Positions 7,267 to 16,431 of a stretch of 16,493 bases of DNA are shown piece by piece (the stretch's first letter is position 1; each line of letters opens with the position of its first letter). The position numbers and the translations under genes were made by a program. Source of the stretch: UMGS75 sp051872775. Lineage in GTDB: Bacteria > Bacillota_I > Bacilli_A > ML615J-28 > CAG-313. Location of the stretch: the NCBI GenBank assembly GCA_051872775.1, contig JBJEEE010000024.1:1-16493 (forward strand), in the 5' to 3' direction. The notes under the pieces are model-generated. The model had not been told where the DNA came from. It saw only the letters and a list, made by a program, of their open reading frames with translations, and did not search any database.

Positions 7267-7850
7267 AAAAATTTAGATTACGTCTTTTATTAGTATTAAT
7301 TTGTTTATTCGCTTGTTTTAGTTTATTTACTACACCTACGATTAAAGCATCAAATGATGAATTTGAAAATATTAATTTGGTTTGTCAACCTAAATTATCA
7401 GATTCCAATAAAGTTGAATGTAAATTAACATGGGAAACAAGTGAGAAAATTTATTATTTAGCAGTTGCCATTACTTTACAAAATGGTAAAGGACAACAAT
7501 TTGTAGCAGATGATCGTCGTTTTTCTTCTATCAAAGAGACAACTGAACAAGGTGAAGTATATTATGTAAATGAATTAAACTTTGATTTATACAATCATCA
7601 ATCCGGTAATATGAAGATAAGATTTGATTATTCATATATGCCTTCACTCCCTGATGATCCCAAGTTATCTTGTACATACATTTTTGCGACAGGAACTTGG
7701 ATTGATAAACAACCTGCTTATGTTGCAATAATATCAGGAATTATCATCACCTTATGTTGTGGTATTGCCTCATACTTAATCATTGAAAATTCACATCGTG
7801 TTATCGGCTATAGAGATCAAAATGATGAGGAAGAAGATAACAATGAGTAG
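7263..7850 (+). CDS. Secreted single-pass membrane protein of unknown function
   Basis: I do not recognise a family for this 195-residue protein. It opens with a signal peptide: positive MKKFRLR, a hydrophobic stretch, and a likely cleavage after TIKA (residue 29). An extracellular region of about 120 residues (30-150) follows with three cysteines (C41, C53, C137) and a beta-rich appearance. A membrane segment lies at about 152-174, and a short cytoplasmic tail ends in an acidic run. This predicts a cell-surface domain anchored by one helix. It overlaps the DUF3021-like gene by four bases (AAGGAG at 7246-7251), and its 3' end contains the pullulanase start. Placement next to a LytTR/membrane-protein pair suggests a sensory or regulatory accessory, but this is inference only. 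Confidence 0.75.
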   Translation: MKKFRLRLLLVLICLFACFSLFTTPTIKASNDEFENINLVCQPKLSDSNKVECKLTWETSEKIYYLAVAITLQNGKGQQFVADDRRFSSIKETTEQGEVYYVNELNFDLYNHQSGNMKIRFDYSYMPSLPDDPKLSCTYIFATGTWIDKQPAYVAIISGIIITLCCGIASYLIIENSHRVIGYRDQNDEEEDNNE

Positions 7851-9822
7851 TATTTGGGGTGCATATTTAGAAGATTTTAATTTGATAAAACTAATCATTC
7901 CAACGGATTTATCATATGATCATCTTTTTCTTGAAAATAGTCTTGCTAAGCAAGAATTAACCATAATTAATGTTGATACCTATAGTAATGAACGTTATTT
8001 ATATTTGAGATACGATGAGCCAATTAAGTTAAATCTTGATTACTATGTATATATAAATAAGGAATATACATATCATTTATCTCTTGGTAAAATTACGCGA
8101 AGCCCATTATTTGAAGAGCAATTTTATTATGATGGTCCTCTAGGAATAGAGTATCATATGACCCATACGACATTTAGGATATGGAGCCCCGTCGCAAAAG
8201 AGATTAAGTTAATACTTGATGATGAAGAATATAAGTTAAAATATAAAGAAAAAGGATTATGGGAATTGGTTATCCATAAAGATTTAGATAAAGCAAAATA
8301 TCATTATCTTGTACGCATTAATGATAAATTTGAAAAATGTTTAGATCCTTATGGAATAGCGAGTGATGCTAATAATCAAAACAACTATGTAATTGATTTA
8401 AATAAAACCATACAAATACCTAATAGCTATCTTCCATCTATCATAAAACCTATTATATATGAAGCAAGTCTTAGAGATATGTGTGGAAATATTCAAGATA
8501 ATGAAAGTGCTTATTTAAAGGCAATGGATTATCTTGAGTACATTCACAGTTTAGGGATTACTCATCTACAATTAATGCCAACTTTCTGTTTTGGTGGTGT
8601 AAATGAATTAATTAAAGATAATAAAAATAGTAAATATTTGTATAATTGGGGGTATAACCCAATCCAATATAATATTCCATCTGGTTGGTTCTCAAGTGAT
8701 GCGAATAATCCATATCATAGAATAAATGAGTTTAAAACGTTTATTAATAAGTGTAAAATCCTAAATATTGGGATTAACCTAGATGTTGTATATAATCATG
8801 TCTATCAATACGAGACTTTCAGTTTAGGAATTCTTGTTCCTGGATATGTATATCGTACGAATAGTGATGGTTTTCTTATGAATAGTTCATATTGTGGCAA
8901 TGATTTACGCACCGAAGCTAAAATGATTAGAAAATTCATTGTTGATAATCTAACGTTTTTACAAAAAGAGTATAAAATTGATGGATTTCGCTTTGATTTA
9001 ATGGGATTAATTGATAATGAAACAATGTTAACAATTAAAAATAAACTACAAAAGGTTAACCCAAATGTAATGCTTTATGGTGAAGGTTGGTATATGTCAA
9101 CTACCCTAAAACATGATCAAAATGCTAATTTATCTTCTTCAAAAATTTTATACCCAATTGCCTTTTTCAATGATTATTTTCGTAATGAGATTAGTGGTTC
9201 CCTTCAAGGGGTGGCTGGCTTTGTTCATGGAAAAGCAATATCTTCAGATGAACTTGATGATTTAATTAATCATGGTAGTATGAAGATTATGCCGTTCAAA
9301 GACTATAACCAAAGTATTAATTATATTGAATGCCATGATAACTTAACTTTTTATGATAAAACTAAAAGTATTACCAAACAAGATGATGACCATATTATTC
9401 CATATCTAAAATTAGGAATAGCTATAGTTATTCTTAGTAGAGGAATTAGTTTTATTCATGCGGGAGAAGAACTATGTCGTAGTAAAAAAGGTGAACATAA
9501 TTCTTATAATAAAAATGATGATTTCAATCATATTCCATGGGAAAATCGGCATACTAAATTTGATCTTAGTGAATATCTTCGCTCTATTATTGAAATAAAT
9601 AAAAAATTAATTGATATAAATCGATTTCGTGTTTACCAAAAAGAAAACTATTATGAAATCAGATATGGTAGTAAGTATCAAGTAATTATTAGCAATAATT
9701 TTGAAGAGAAGACTATTTATTTTTCACCAGATACTACCCTTATTTTTAATGGAAAGATAATAAAAGAAAAATGTGAAAAAATAATAGCCAATACACCAGG
9801 TCTTTGGGTGCTTGAAAAATAA
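7843..9822 (+). CDS. pulA: Type I pullulanase (glycogen/starch debranching enzyme)
   Basis: The 659-residue GH13 enzyme hydrolyses alpha-1,6 branches in pullulan, limit dextrin or glycogen. The type I signature YNWGYNP is at 267-273. Catalytic regions are DVVYNH (314-319), GFRFD with nucleophile D385, GEG with acid/base E414, and ECHDN with H498/D499. A CBM48-like module precedes the barrel (FRIWSPVAKEIKLIL, about 110-126). There is no signal peptide, so it should act in the cytoplasm on stored or imported glucans. The ATG at 7843 is chosen over an in-frame ATG at 7783: it is preceded by AGGAAG (7828-7833), overlaps the upstream stop by eight bases, and yields a normal pullulanase N-terminus. 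It is last in the operon, ahead of a strong terminator. Confidence 0.92.
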   Translation: MSSIWGAYLEDFNLIKLIIPTDLSYDHLFLENSLAKQELTIINVDTYSNERYLYLRYDEPIKLNLDYYVYINKEYTYHLSLGKITRSPLFEEQFYYDGPLGIEYHMTHTTFRIWSPVAKEIKLILDDEEYKLKYKEKGLWELVIHKDLDKAKYHYLVRINDKFEKCLDPYGIASDANNQNNYVIDLNKTIQIPNSYLPSIIKPIIYEASLRDMCGNIQDNESAYLKAMDYLEYIHSLGITHLQLMPTFCFGGVNELIKDNKNSKYLYNWGYNPIQYNIPSGWFSSDANNPYHRINEFKTFINKCKILNIGINLDVVYNHVYQYETFSLGILVPGYVYRTNSDGFLMNSSYCGNDLRTEAKMIRKFIVDNLTFLQKEYKIDGFRFDLMGLIDNETMLTIKNKLQKVNPNVMLYGEGWYMSTTLKHDQNANLSSSKILYPIAFFNDYFRNEISGSLQGVAGFVHGKAISSDELDDLINHGSMKIMPFKDYNQSINYIECHDNLTFYDKTKSITKQDDDHIIPYLKLGIAIVILSRGISFIHAGEELCRSKKGEHNSYNKNDDFNHIPWENRHTKFDLSEYLRSIIEINKKLIDINRFRVYQKENYYEIRYGSKYQVIISNNFEEKTIYFSPDTTLIFNGKIIKEKCEKIIANTPGLWVLEK

Positions 9823-9840
9823 ACTAAGTAATCTTTATAG

Positions 9841-9880
9841 AAAAAACATCCTACACAATGTGTAGGATGCTTTTTTATTC
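9841..9880. terminator. Bidirectional terminator between convergent operons
   Basis: CATCCTACAC (9847-9856) pairs perfectly with GTGTAGGATG (9860-9869) around an AAT loop. A run of six T follows on the + strand and a run of six A precedes it, giving a T-tract on each strand. It serves the pullulanase operon and the oppositely directed ABC operon. The downstream T-tract touches the stop codon of the permease gene. Confidence 0.92.
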
Positions 9881-11662
9881 TCTTTCGTTTATTACGTCTA
9901 TGATTTTTTGTGACATTATTTTGTATAATGGTGCAATCGTTGATATTAGTGTAATCAATATAACAAAGATGAATAAATATAGTGGAGTACGATAAGTAAG
10001 CATATACATGTCTAAAGTAATTAAGTTTAATTCATCCATAATACCCGTATTATAGAAAGTTAGAACTTGGTTAGCGATAACAATAGCTAGACCATACGAT
10101 ATTATATTGACAATTAAAGATTGAATGATGAAAATTGATGATACTTTTACACCACTTAAGCCAATGGAACGTAAGATACCAATTTCTTTTTTTGAATCAA
10201 CTATTTCAATTGTAATAATAGTCCACATAATACCTAAAGTGAATGAAACAAATACAACAAGACCAGCTTTTGATAAAATATTAATGAATGGATCTACAAC
10301 ATATGAATCAACATCATTACGATATTTCCAAACATCAATAACATATCCCTTTTGATAAACTTGATTAAACAAACGATATGCTTTTTGTGAATCATTAGGA
10401 AGTTTAACCAATACATTATCTGAATCCTGAGTATATTCATTCATTCCTTCTAATGTATCACTTGTAATTAATATAGTATCATCACTATTACTTATTCCAA
10501 CAATAGTAAATGTTTTATTGAAAGATTTATCTTTTAGGGAAGGAGTTAAAGTTATGTTAACTTTCATACCATCTAATAGATTATAGTAATCAGCATAAGT
10601 TAAATCATCAAATTCGATTCCACATAACGATTCAACCCAATCTCTTGGAACACAGATTTCATCATTGGTGTTAGGGGTATGGCCATAATTAGCTCTTCGT
10701 AATTGATGCCCTGGATTTACAAAATATTCATAATATGACACACCAATATTATTACTAGAAAAACTTAATTCATTCGGGATAAAAAATGATGATTCTTCAT
10801 CGGGATTACCTATAATGAGCCATTCAGAACGGTTTTTATTATATTTGGTAAAAGTAGTAGTACCGGTTGAATTTACTTTTTCAATATTAAAATAATCTTT
10901 TGTAAGGACAATAGCATTCATTACTTTAAAATCATTTAAATAAGCAAAATTTACTTTATCAGTTTCATCTACTTCACCACTTTTAAAACCAGTTTCACTT
11001 ACCCATTTATCAAAGTTTGTTTTCAATATTCCCACTATTTTGTAATTGTTAGAGATATTCAAATCGATATAGTGATTTAGATAATCGTAATATGTACCTT
11101 CATCCATCATTACATCAAAATGGTTAAAAGCAGCAACTAAGTAATCGGTAATTAAAATTTCTTTGGTTCCTTCAATTGGCAGTCTTCCCGCAATCAATTC
11201 ATATTCATTTGAGGAATCATACTCAAAAATGGTTTGAATGTAACCAGGAAAGAAAGAAGTAGCAATATCTACATTTTTTCCAGCATATTTGATTTTAACT
11301 TCTTCATATTTAAATATATTAAGATTAGGAATTTTGTTCTTAATATCTGTATATGCATTATTAGATAAACTAACGGAATTATACTTGTTATAAATATTTT
11401 CTTTTTCACTTTGTTTATCAAGAGGTAAATACTCTTTAATATCTGTATAATTGTAATTATTAGCTACCATAGTGTAGACATTTTGTCTTATCTTATCTCC
11501 GTTTAGTTCAATTGTGAAAGATAAAAAGGCAAGACTAATACTGCAAATAATAATCATAATTATAAAACGAAACTTTTTCTTCCACATATTTTTTAAGGCT
11601 AACTTAAAACATACATGAAGAGGAATTTTAGCATTTTTGAATTTAGATGTTTTCCTACTCAT
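9875..11662 (-). CDS. FtsX-type ABC transporter permease
   Basis: The 595-residue protein has one N-terminal membrane helix (about 32-50), a large extracellular domain (about 51-465) and three C-terminal helices (about 466-488, 508-534, 560-580). The cytoplasmic loop DSKKEIGILRSIG (489-501) is the hallmark of the FtsX/MacB permease domain. This four-helix layout is that of MacB-type transporters, which use ATP to move or displace substrates outside the membrane rather than pump them through a channel. It pairs naturally with the adjacent separate ATPase. The ribosome binding site GGAGGTG (complement of 11669-11675) lies within the 3' end of the ATPase gene, and the two genes overlap by eight bases. 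The substrate is unknown. Confidence 0.88.
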   Translation of the reverse strand: MSRKTSKFKNAKIPLHVCFKLALKNMWKKKFRFIIMIIICSISLAFLSFTIELNGDKIRQNVYTMVANNYNYTDIKEYLPLDKQSEKENIYNKYNSVSLSNNAYTDIKNKIPNLNIFKYEEVKIKYAGKNVDIATSFFPGYIQTIFEYDSSNEYELIAGRLPIEGTKEILITDYLVAAFNHFDVMMDEGTYYDYLNHYIDLNISNNYKIVGILKTNFDKWVSETGFKSGEVDETDKVNFAYLNDFKVMNAIVLTKDYFNIEKVNSTGTTTFTKYNKNRSEWLIIGNPDEESSFFIPNELSFSSNNIGVSYYEYFVNPGHQLRRANYGHTPNTNDEICVPRDWVESLCGIEFDDLTYADYYNLLDGMKVNITLTPSLKDKSFNKTFTIVGISNSDDTILITSDTLEGMNEYTQDSDNVLVKLPNDSQKAYRLFNQVYQKGYVIDVWKYRNDVDSYVVDPFINILSKAGLVVFVSFTLGIMWTIITIEIVDSKKEIGILRSIGLSGVKVSSIFIIQSLIVNIISYGLAIVIANQVLTFYNTGIMDELNLITLDMYMLTYRTPLYLFIFVILITLISTIAPLYKIMSQKIIDVINERE

Positions 11663-12323
11663 AGGTTACACCTCCATCAGTGGAGATTCTTATTAACATA
11701 TCATTGTATAGAAGAGCTGATTCTTCATCATGGGTAACAATAATAATTAACCGTTCTTTTGATAATTCTTTAAATAATTCAAATATTGTTGTTGATGTTT
11801 CACTATCAAGGTTTCCGGTAGGTTCATCCGCTATAATTAATTGTGGATTTTTGATTACAGCTCTAGCAATCGCAATTCTTTGTTTTTGACCACCTGATAG
11901 TTCGGATACTTTTCTTTTTTCAAGTCCAGCTAATCCAACTTGGTTAATCACTTTTTTAAGCAATTCTTTACGTACTTTATGTTTAACTCCTTGAATTTCC
12001 AGAGGTAAACTAATGTTTTCAGATAAACTTAAATCTTTTAAGATATTATATTCTTGAAAAACAAATCCTAAATAACTATTTAAATAGGCAGTACGTTCAC
12101 GTTTGGTCATTTTAGCAAGATTATAATCATCAATCCAAATCTCACCACTATCAGGGAGATCAAGTCCACCTAATAAATTTAAGAGAGTACTTTTTCCACT
12201 TCCTGATGGGCCTAAGATAAAAGCAAGACCTTTTTCAGGGAAAGTAACGTTGAAATCTCTGACCGCATGAATTTTTTCGGTACCTGAATTATAGTATTTA
12301 TTAACATTTACTAGATTAATCAT
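11655..12323 (-). CDS. ABC transporter ATP-binding protein (MacB/LolD-like)
   Basis: This 222-residue nucleotide-binding subunit is complete. It has Walker A GPSGSGKST (38-46), a Q-loop in GFVFQEYNIL, the signature LSGGQKQR, Walker B LIIADEP followed by TGNLD, and the switch histidine in VTHDEES. The TGNLD variant is typical of the MacB/LolD/FtsE branch that partners with FtsX-type permeases. AAGGAGGG (complement of 12327-12334) overlaps the stop of the upstream fusion gene, so expression is coupled. It probably powers the separate permease and dimerises with the ATPase domain of the fusion protein. There is no sign of damage. Confidence 0.93.
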   Translation of the reverse strand: MINLVNVNKYYNSGTEKIHAVRDFNVTFPEKGLAFILGPSGSGKSTLLNLLGGLDLPDSGEIWIDDYNLAKMTKRERTAYLNSYLGFVFQEYNILKDLSLSENISLPLEIQGVKHKVRKELLKKVINQVGLAGLEKRKVSELSGGQKQRIAIARAVIKNPQLIIADEPTGNLDSETSTTIFELFKELSKERLIIIVTHDEESALLYNDMLIRISTDGGVTYE

Positions 12324-12332
12324 GGGCCCTCC

Positions 12333-14900
12333 TTATGATACCTTAATAATATCAATTGGTTTCTTATTACTTAGTGAAAGTAATGGGAAAATAACTGATA
12401 ATATTGGAGTTATAAATGCAAGTAGAATAATAGCAAGACATCCAAGTGGAGTAAATTGAATAACATTAAAATCAACAATAACTTTACTACTGAAACTATG
12501 GTCAAGAATATTGAGGAAAATAGCAGTTCCAATCAAACCAACAATAGAAGAAACTAGGCTTATAAAGAGAACTTGGAATAGATAAATTAAGGCAATTTTC
12601 CAACCATTCATTCCTAAAGACATATAAATACCTATATCTTTGGTGCTATTTTTAATATTGATAATAATAAAGTTAAAAATAATAAGAATACTAAATAAAC
12701 AGAAGATAAAGAATAAACCAATAAATAAAATTAAATTATCATTAATAAATTCATTGACTAATAGTAATTTAGAAAATGATGAATTATTAATTGTAATATC
12801 TTGATCAATCATTTTTTTATAAATATTAGCATTATTTTGGGCATCTTTAGTGATTAAGATAAGAGGAAATCCCGCATAGTTATCACCAGATCCATAAGAA
12901 GCGGTGGCCATATTTATAAATGAATTTGTTTCAGTAAGTTCTGTAGTGTAAATAACAGGTTCATCTTCATCAATAATAGCTGTAACAACAAAATTAAGAG
13001 GTATTGGAATACGACTAACGCCGCATACATAGAAATTAGCTTGATTATTATGTGAATTATATAATAGATAGTTTTTGTCAGCTGAACTCCAAACAAAGGA
13101 ATATTCGTTGGCCTTAATATTAAGCACTTTTTCCATAAATCCACGTGAAACCGCCATCTGGACAGGCATTTCTTTTTCTGGTTTATGAGGTTTAGCACCG
13201 AGATAAATGATTTTACCTTCTGAATCAGTTTCCACATTTCCGTTCATATCGACTGATTTGGCAATTTCTAAGCTATCATTATATGGCATAAACTTGATAT
13301 TATCGTAAGTACCAATAGTATCTAAAGCTTCAAATATGATATTATCATAAAAATACTTTAAATTAGCGATTTCATTTAAATCAGTACCGATAATATTATT
13401 ATAGATAGAAGAAGTGACAAAAAGGGAACTATAATAAGGAATATTGTCGATGAAGGCAGCTTTAATTAAATCATTTGATAAGTTAGCTTCAATAAAATCA
13501 TGGTAATCAGTTATAATTACGTTTTTGATGTAAAGACTATGATTTAAATTATCAAACTTTAACTCACGTCCAATTAATTCATCAAAGGCTTGATATCTTT
13601 GTGTATCGTCGTCTTGTTCATCAAACGGCATAGTTAAATCATTATAATATTCATAGTAGATTAGGCAGGCCGCAACATAATCAGTAATATAAACTCCATA
13701 TTGATTATAATTGGTACCGATTGGTTCATCGTAATATTCACGGATTTTATTTAATGAACTTAAATCATTATGAATTGTTATCCTTTTGATTGTTGAATTA
13801 TATTTCCATGTTGATGCAAATTCACCATTGATAGGAAAGTCAAAAATCATTGATTTATATATTTTAAGTTCATCACCCTTTTCACTGTCTGCTGTTTGAT
13901 ATTCTTCAATCAATTTACTAGCTTCATGGGCGTAAAAACCATTTTGAAAGTTATAACTTCGGTTACTATAGTTTTGACTAATCTCGATAACATAGTTGTT
14001 ATTTTCAATTTGATAATTGGCATACTCCAAAGTAGAGTCTGTTAAAAACAGATTAACTGAACTTCCCGCAAAAATCAAACTAAACGCAAATAAAATAATA
14101 ATCAATAAAAATCTAATTTTACTCTGTCGTAAAGCTTTTTTTGCTAAAACAAAGCTTGTATGAATAGTTGGGGATACTGGTGTTACATGATATTGTTGAG
14201 TTCTTATATATTGGCTTTCAGGTTCTTTTACATCGACATCACTGATAATTGTACCATCTTTAATGGTGATTATTCTATCTCCATATAATGATGCAATCTC
14301 CCGATCATGGGTAACAACTAACACAAGACGATCTTTGGCAAGTTCTTGAAGAAGATTCATAATGATATTGCGATTTTTGAAGTCTAGGTTACCAGTAGGT
14401 TCGTCCGCAATAATTACTCTTGGATTTTTAATTAGAGCTCTGGCTATAGCGACTCTTTGTCTTTCTCCTCCAGATATTTCATTCATACGACGATTTTCTT
14501 TACCCTTCAAGCCTACTTTTTCAATTATTTGCATAATTTCATCGTGATGTTGTTTGACATTTAAACGATGTAACTCAAGGGATAAGGCTATATTATCGTA
14601 GATAGTCAATGTTTTAATTACGTTAAACTCTTGAAAAATGAAACCAATATACGTGTTTCGATAAGTGTTATACTCTGATTTGGTAAAATTTTTCGTATTT
14701 ACATCATCTATTAATAATTCGCCACTATCATAAGCATCTAGTCCACCAATAATATTTAATAATGTACTTTTACCACTACCACTTTTACCAACAATGAAGA
14801 CCATCCCTTCATTGGGGAGGGTTAAATTAATATCTTTAAGTGCATGATAAGTACCTTGACCGGATTTATAATATTTATTTAAATCTTTAATTCTAATCAT
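12333..14900 (-). CDS. ABC transporter ATPase-permease fusion (MacB-like)
   Basis: The 855-residue protein joins an ATPase domain (about 1-225) to an FtsX-type permease. The ATPase has Walker A GKSGSGKST (38-46), Q-loop GFIFQEFNV, signature ISGGERQR, Walker B VIIADEP with TGNLD, and the switch VTHDRE. The permease part has one helix near 262-285, a large extracellular domain to about 721, and helices at about 722-748, 769-799 and 821-843, with the cytoplasmic loop NSTKDIGIYMSLG near 751-763. AGGAGA (complement of 14906-14911) precedes the ATG and overlaps the end of the lipoprotein gene. With the two downstream genes it supplies two ATPases and two permeases, so an asymmetric heteromeric complex is likely. 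The substrate is unknown. Confidence 0.9.
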   Translation of the reverse strand: MIRIKDLNKYYKSGQGTYHALKDINLTLPNEGMVFIVGKSGSGKSTLLNIIGGLDAYDSGELLIDDVNTKNFTKSEYNTYRNTYIGFIFQEFNVIKTLTIYDNIALSLELHRLNVKQHHDEIMQIIEKVGLKGKENRRMNEISGGERQRVAIARALIKNPRVIIADEPTGNLDFKNRNIIMNLLQELAKDRLVLVVTHDREIASLYGDRIITIKDGTIISDVDVKEPESQYIRTQQYHVTPVSPTIHTSFVLAKKALRQSKIRFLLIIILFAFSLIFAGSSVNLFLTDSTLEYANYQIENNNYVIEISQNYSNRSYNFQNGFYAHEASKLIEEYQTADSEKGDELKIYKSMIFDFPINGEFASTWKYNSTIKRITIHNDLSSLNKIREYYDEPIGTNYNQYGVYITDYVAACLIYYEYYNDLTMPFDEQDDDTQRYQAFDELIGRELKFDNLNHSLYIKNVIITDYHDFIEANLSNDLIKAAFIDNIPYYSSLFVTSSIYNNIIGTDLNEIANLKYFYDNIIFEALDTIGTYDNIKFMPYNDSLEIAKSVDMNGNVETDSEGKIIYLGAKPHKPEKEMPVQMAVSRGFMEKVLNIKANEYSFVWSSADKNYLLYNSHNNQANFYVCGVSRIPIPLNFVVTAIIDEDEPVIYTTELTETNSFINMATASYGSGDNYAGFPLILITKDAQNNANIYKKMIDQDITINNSSFSKLLLVNEFINDNLILFIGLFFIFCLFSILIIFNFIIINIKNSTKDIGIYMSLGMNGWKIALIYLFQVLFISLVSSIVGLIGTAIFLNILDHSFSSKVIVDFNVIQFTPLGCLAIILLAFITPILSVIFPLLSLSNKKPIDIIKVS

Positions 14901-14909
14901 ATGCGTCTC

Positions 14910-16346
14910 CTAATAAATAATATTATCATAAATAACAGGTACAATATATTCAAGGGTAATATTATATTCATCTAAATTACGATCAGTTTTCTCTTCATCA
15001 GGGATTTTAGTTGAGACAATCTTAACAATACTATATTTATTGTTTGATATTTTTGCTATGGTTGTATAAGTATTAAGTTCACTAATCCATTTAACCATTT
15101 TAAGTTCATATGGTTGGGTGAGATAACTTGAAGCCATACGATAGGTCCATTTGTTATCTTCCATTAATTTTTTAACAATGATATTTTCTTCATCAAAATT
15201 AAAAGATGCTTCTTTAAACTCATGTATTATGTTATATCCACCATCACCATCATCTTGTTTGTATGATGTTTCACGGAAAATTTTACATACAGGAATGCTA
15301 CGTGTAGCATTGATAAAAATTAAGACATCATTAAGGAAAAAAGGTGAATATGGATAAAAGTTTTTAGGAACTGCTTTTCCAATATCGTCAACGCCTTCTT
15401 CATAATCAAAGTTTCCTAAAGTATCAACAAAAGAGAAATCTTTATAGTATAAAGTATTTGATTCTTCATCGCCATAGATATAATTTTCATAATTAGCGAC
15501 AAATGCCATATTATTATAGAAGTCACTAGCATATTGATATCTTATGACTTTATCATTTACTTTAGATTTAAGGTATTCAGGTTCCTTAATATCGTGCGTT
15601 TGTTCCGTTGGTAAAACTAAATATTGATAATATGTATTAACGATAATATTAAAACCAACTTTAGCACGAGCACAACTTACATCATTTGCTTCATCAAAAA
15701 TAAAATTACCATAGATGTTTTGGCCAAGGGTATTTAAATAGGAATACTTAATATAGCCATCAGTAACCATGCCAATACATGCATATCCTTCGCTAAAATT
15801 TCCAGCATAGTCAAAACAAGGTTCAATAAGAATATAAACACTATTGGTATTTTCATCATATTTTAAATAGCCTAATAATTGGTCTTTTTCAATTACCAAC
15901 ATATTTTCATTAAAGTAACTATTAGAAAAGATGCCATTATTAAAAATATAAAGTGAATTTCCAAACGCATCGATAATCTTATATTTTCCTTTTTCTTTTA
16001 CAACGGCTTTATTTTCACTCATTGGATATACTTCTTCATAAATACAGTCGGTAACAATTTCACCATTGTTCTTGATATATCCCCATAAATTATTCTTTCT
16101 TACCATCAAAAAATCACCATAAAATGGTTTTACTTCATCAAAGTTTGAAAGGGAAAGATGTTTTCCTTCCGTATTAATGATATAACCAACTCCATCAATA
16201 TAGCCAAGGGCAATCGGATTTTCAATTGTTTCGTTTTGCTTCTTACAACTAGAAAGAGTAATTGTCAATAATATACTAAGACTAATAGTAATGAATGAAG
16301 TAAGATAATGCTTAAAATGCTTTTTAAAATTATTTGTGTTTTTCAT
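14910..16346 (-). CDS. WG-repeat lipoprotein associated with ABC transporter
   Basis: The 478-residue precursor begins with a lysine-rich head, a hydrophobic segment and the lipobox LSSC, so C34 should be lipidated and the protein tethered outside the membrane. The N-terminal half holds degenerate WG (KWG) repeats such as LGYIDGVGYI, NNLWGYIKNNGEIV and KGKYKIIDAFG. These repeats are common in surface or binding proteins of anaerobic gut Bacillota. The C-terminal ~200 residues are not recognised. AAAGAGG (complement of 16354-16360) supports the ATG. It is the first gene of the operon, ending 9 bases before the fusion permease, so it likely acts with the transporter as a ligand-binding or accessory part. 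The ligand is not predictable. Confidence 0.82.
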   Translation of the reverse strand: MKNTNNFKKHFKHYLTSFITISLSILLTITLSSCKKQNETIENPIALGYIDGVGYIINTEGKHLSLSNFDEVKPFYGDFLMVRKNNLWGYIKNNGEIVTDCIYEEVYPMSENKAVVKEKGKYKIIDAFGNSLYIFNNGIFSNSYFNENMLVIEKDQLLGYLKYDENTNSVYILIEPCFDYAGNFSEGYACIGMVTDGYIKYSYLNTLGQNIYGNFIFDEANDVSCARAKVGFNIIVNTYYQYLVLPTEQTHDIKEPEYLKSKVNDKVIRYQYASDFYNNMAFVANYENYIYGDEESNTLYYKDFSFVDTLGNFDYEEGVDDIGKAVPKNFYPYSPFFLNDVLIFINATRSIPVCKIFRETSYKQDDGDGGYNIIHEFKEASFNFDEENIIVKKLMEDNKWTYRMASSYLTQPYELKMVKWISELNTYTTIAKISNNKYSIVKIVSTKIPDEEKTDRNLDEYNITLEYIVPVIYDNIIY

Positions 16347-16373
16347 GTTGATACCTCTTTATATATTAAACAT

Positions 16374-16402
16374 ATTATATCAAAAAAGTATATAAAAATC
16401 AA
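16374..16402 (-). promoter_or_regulatory. Sigma-A-type promoter of the lipoprotein-ABC operon
   Basis: On the minus strand TTGATT (16402-16397) is followed after 17 bases by a perfect TATAAT (16379-16374). Transcription should start near 16367, giving a short leader of about 20 bases before the lipoprotein ATG. Confidence 0.82.
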
Positions 16403-16416
16403 ACAAATTATTTGTT
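16402..16416. repeat. Short inverted repeat at the -35 box
   Basis: AACAAA-TTA-TTTGTT is a perfect 6-bp inverted repeat with a 3-bp spacer, directly abutting the -35 element of the ABC operon promoter. It could be a repressor operator. Its AT content means chance is a serious alternative. Confidence 0.3.
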
Positions 16417-16431
16417 AAACCCAAAATAAAA

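Noticed and set aside
7783..7842. ATG at 7783 as the pullulanase start
   Set aside because: It would overlap the upstream gene by 68 bases and add a non-homologous 20-residue head; ATG 7843 has a suitable ribosome binding site.
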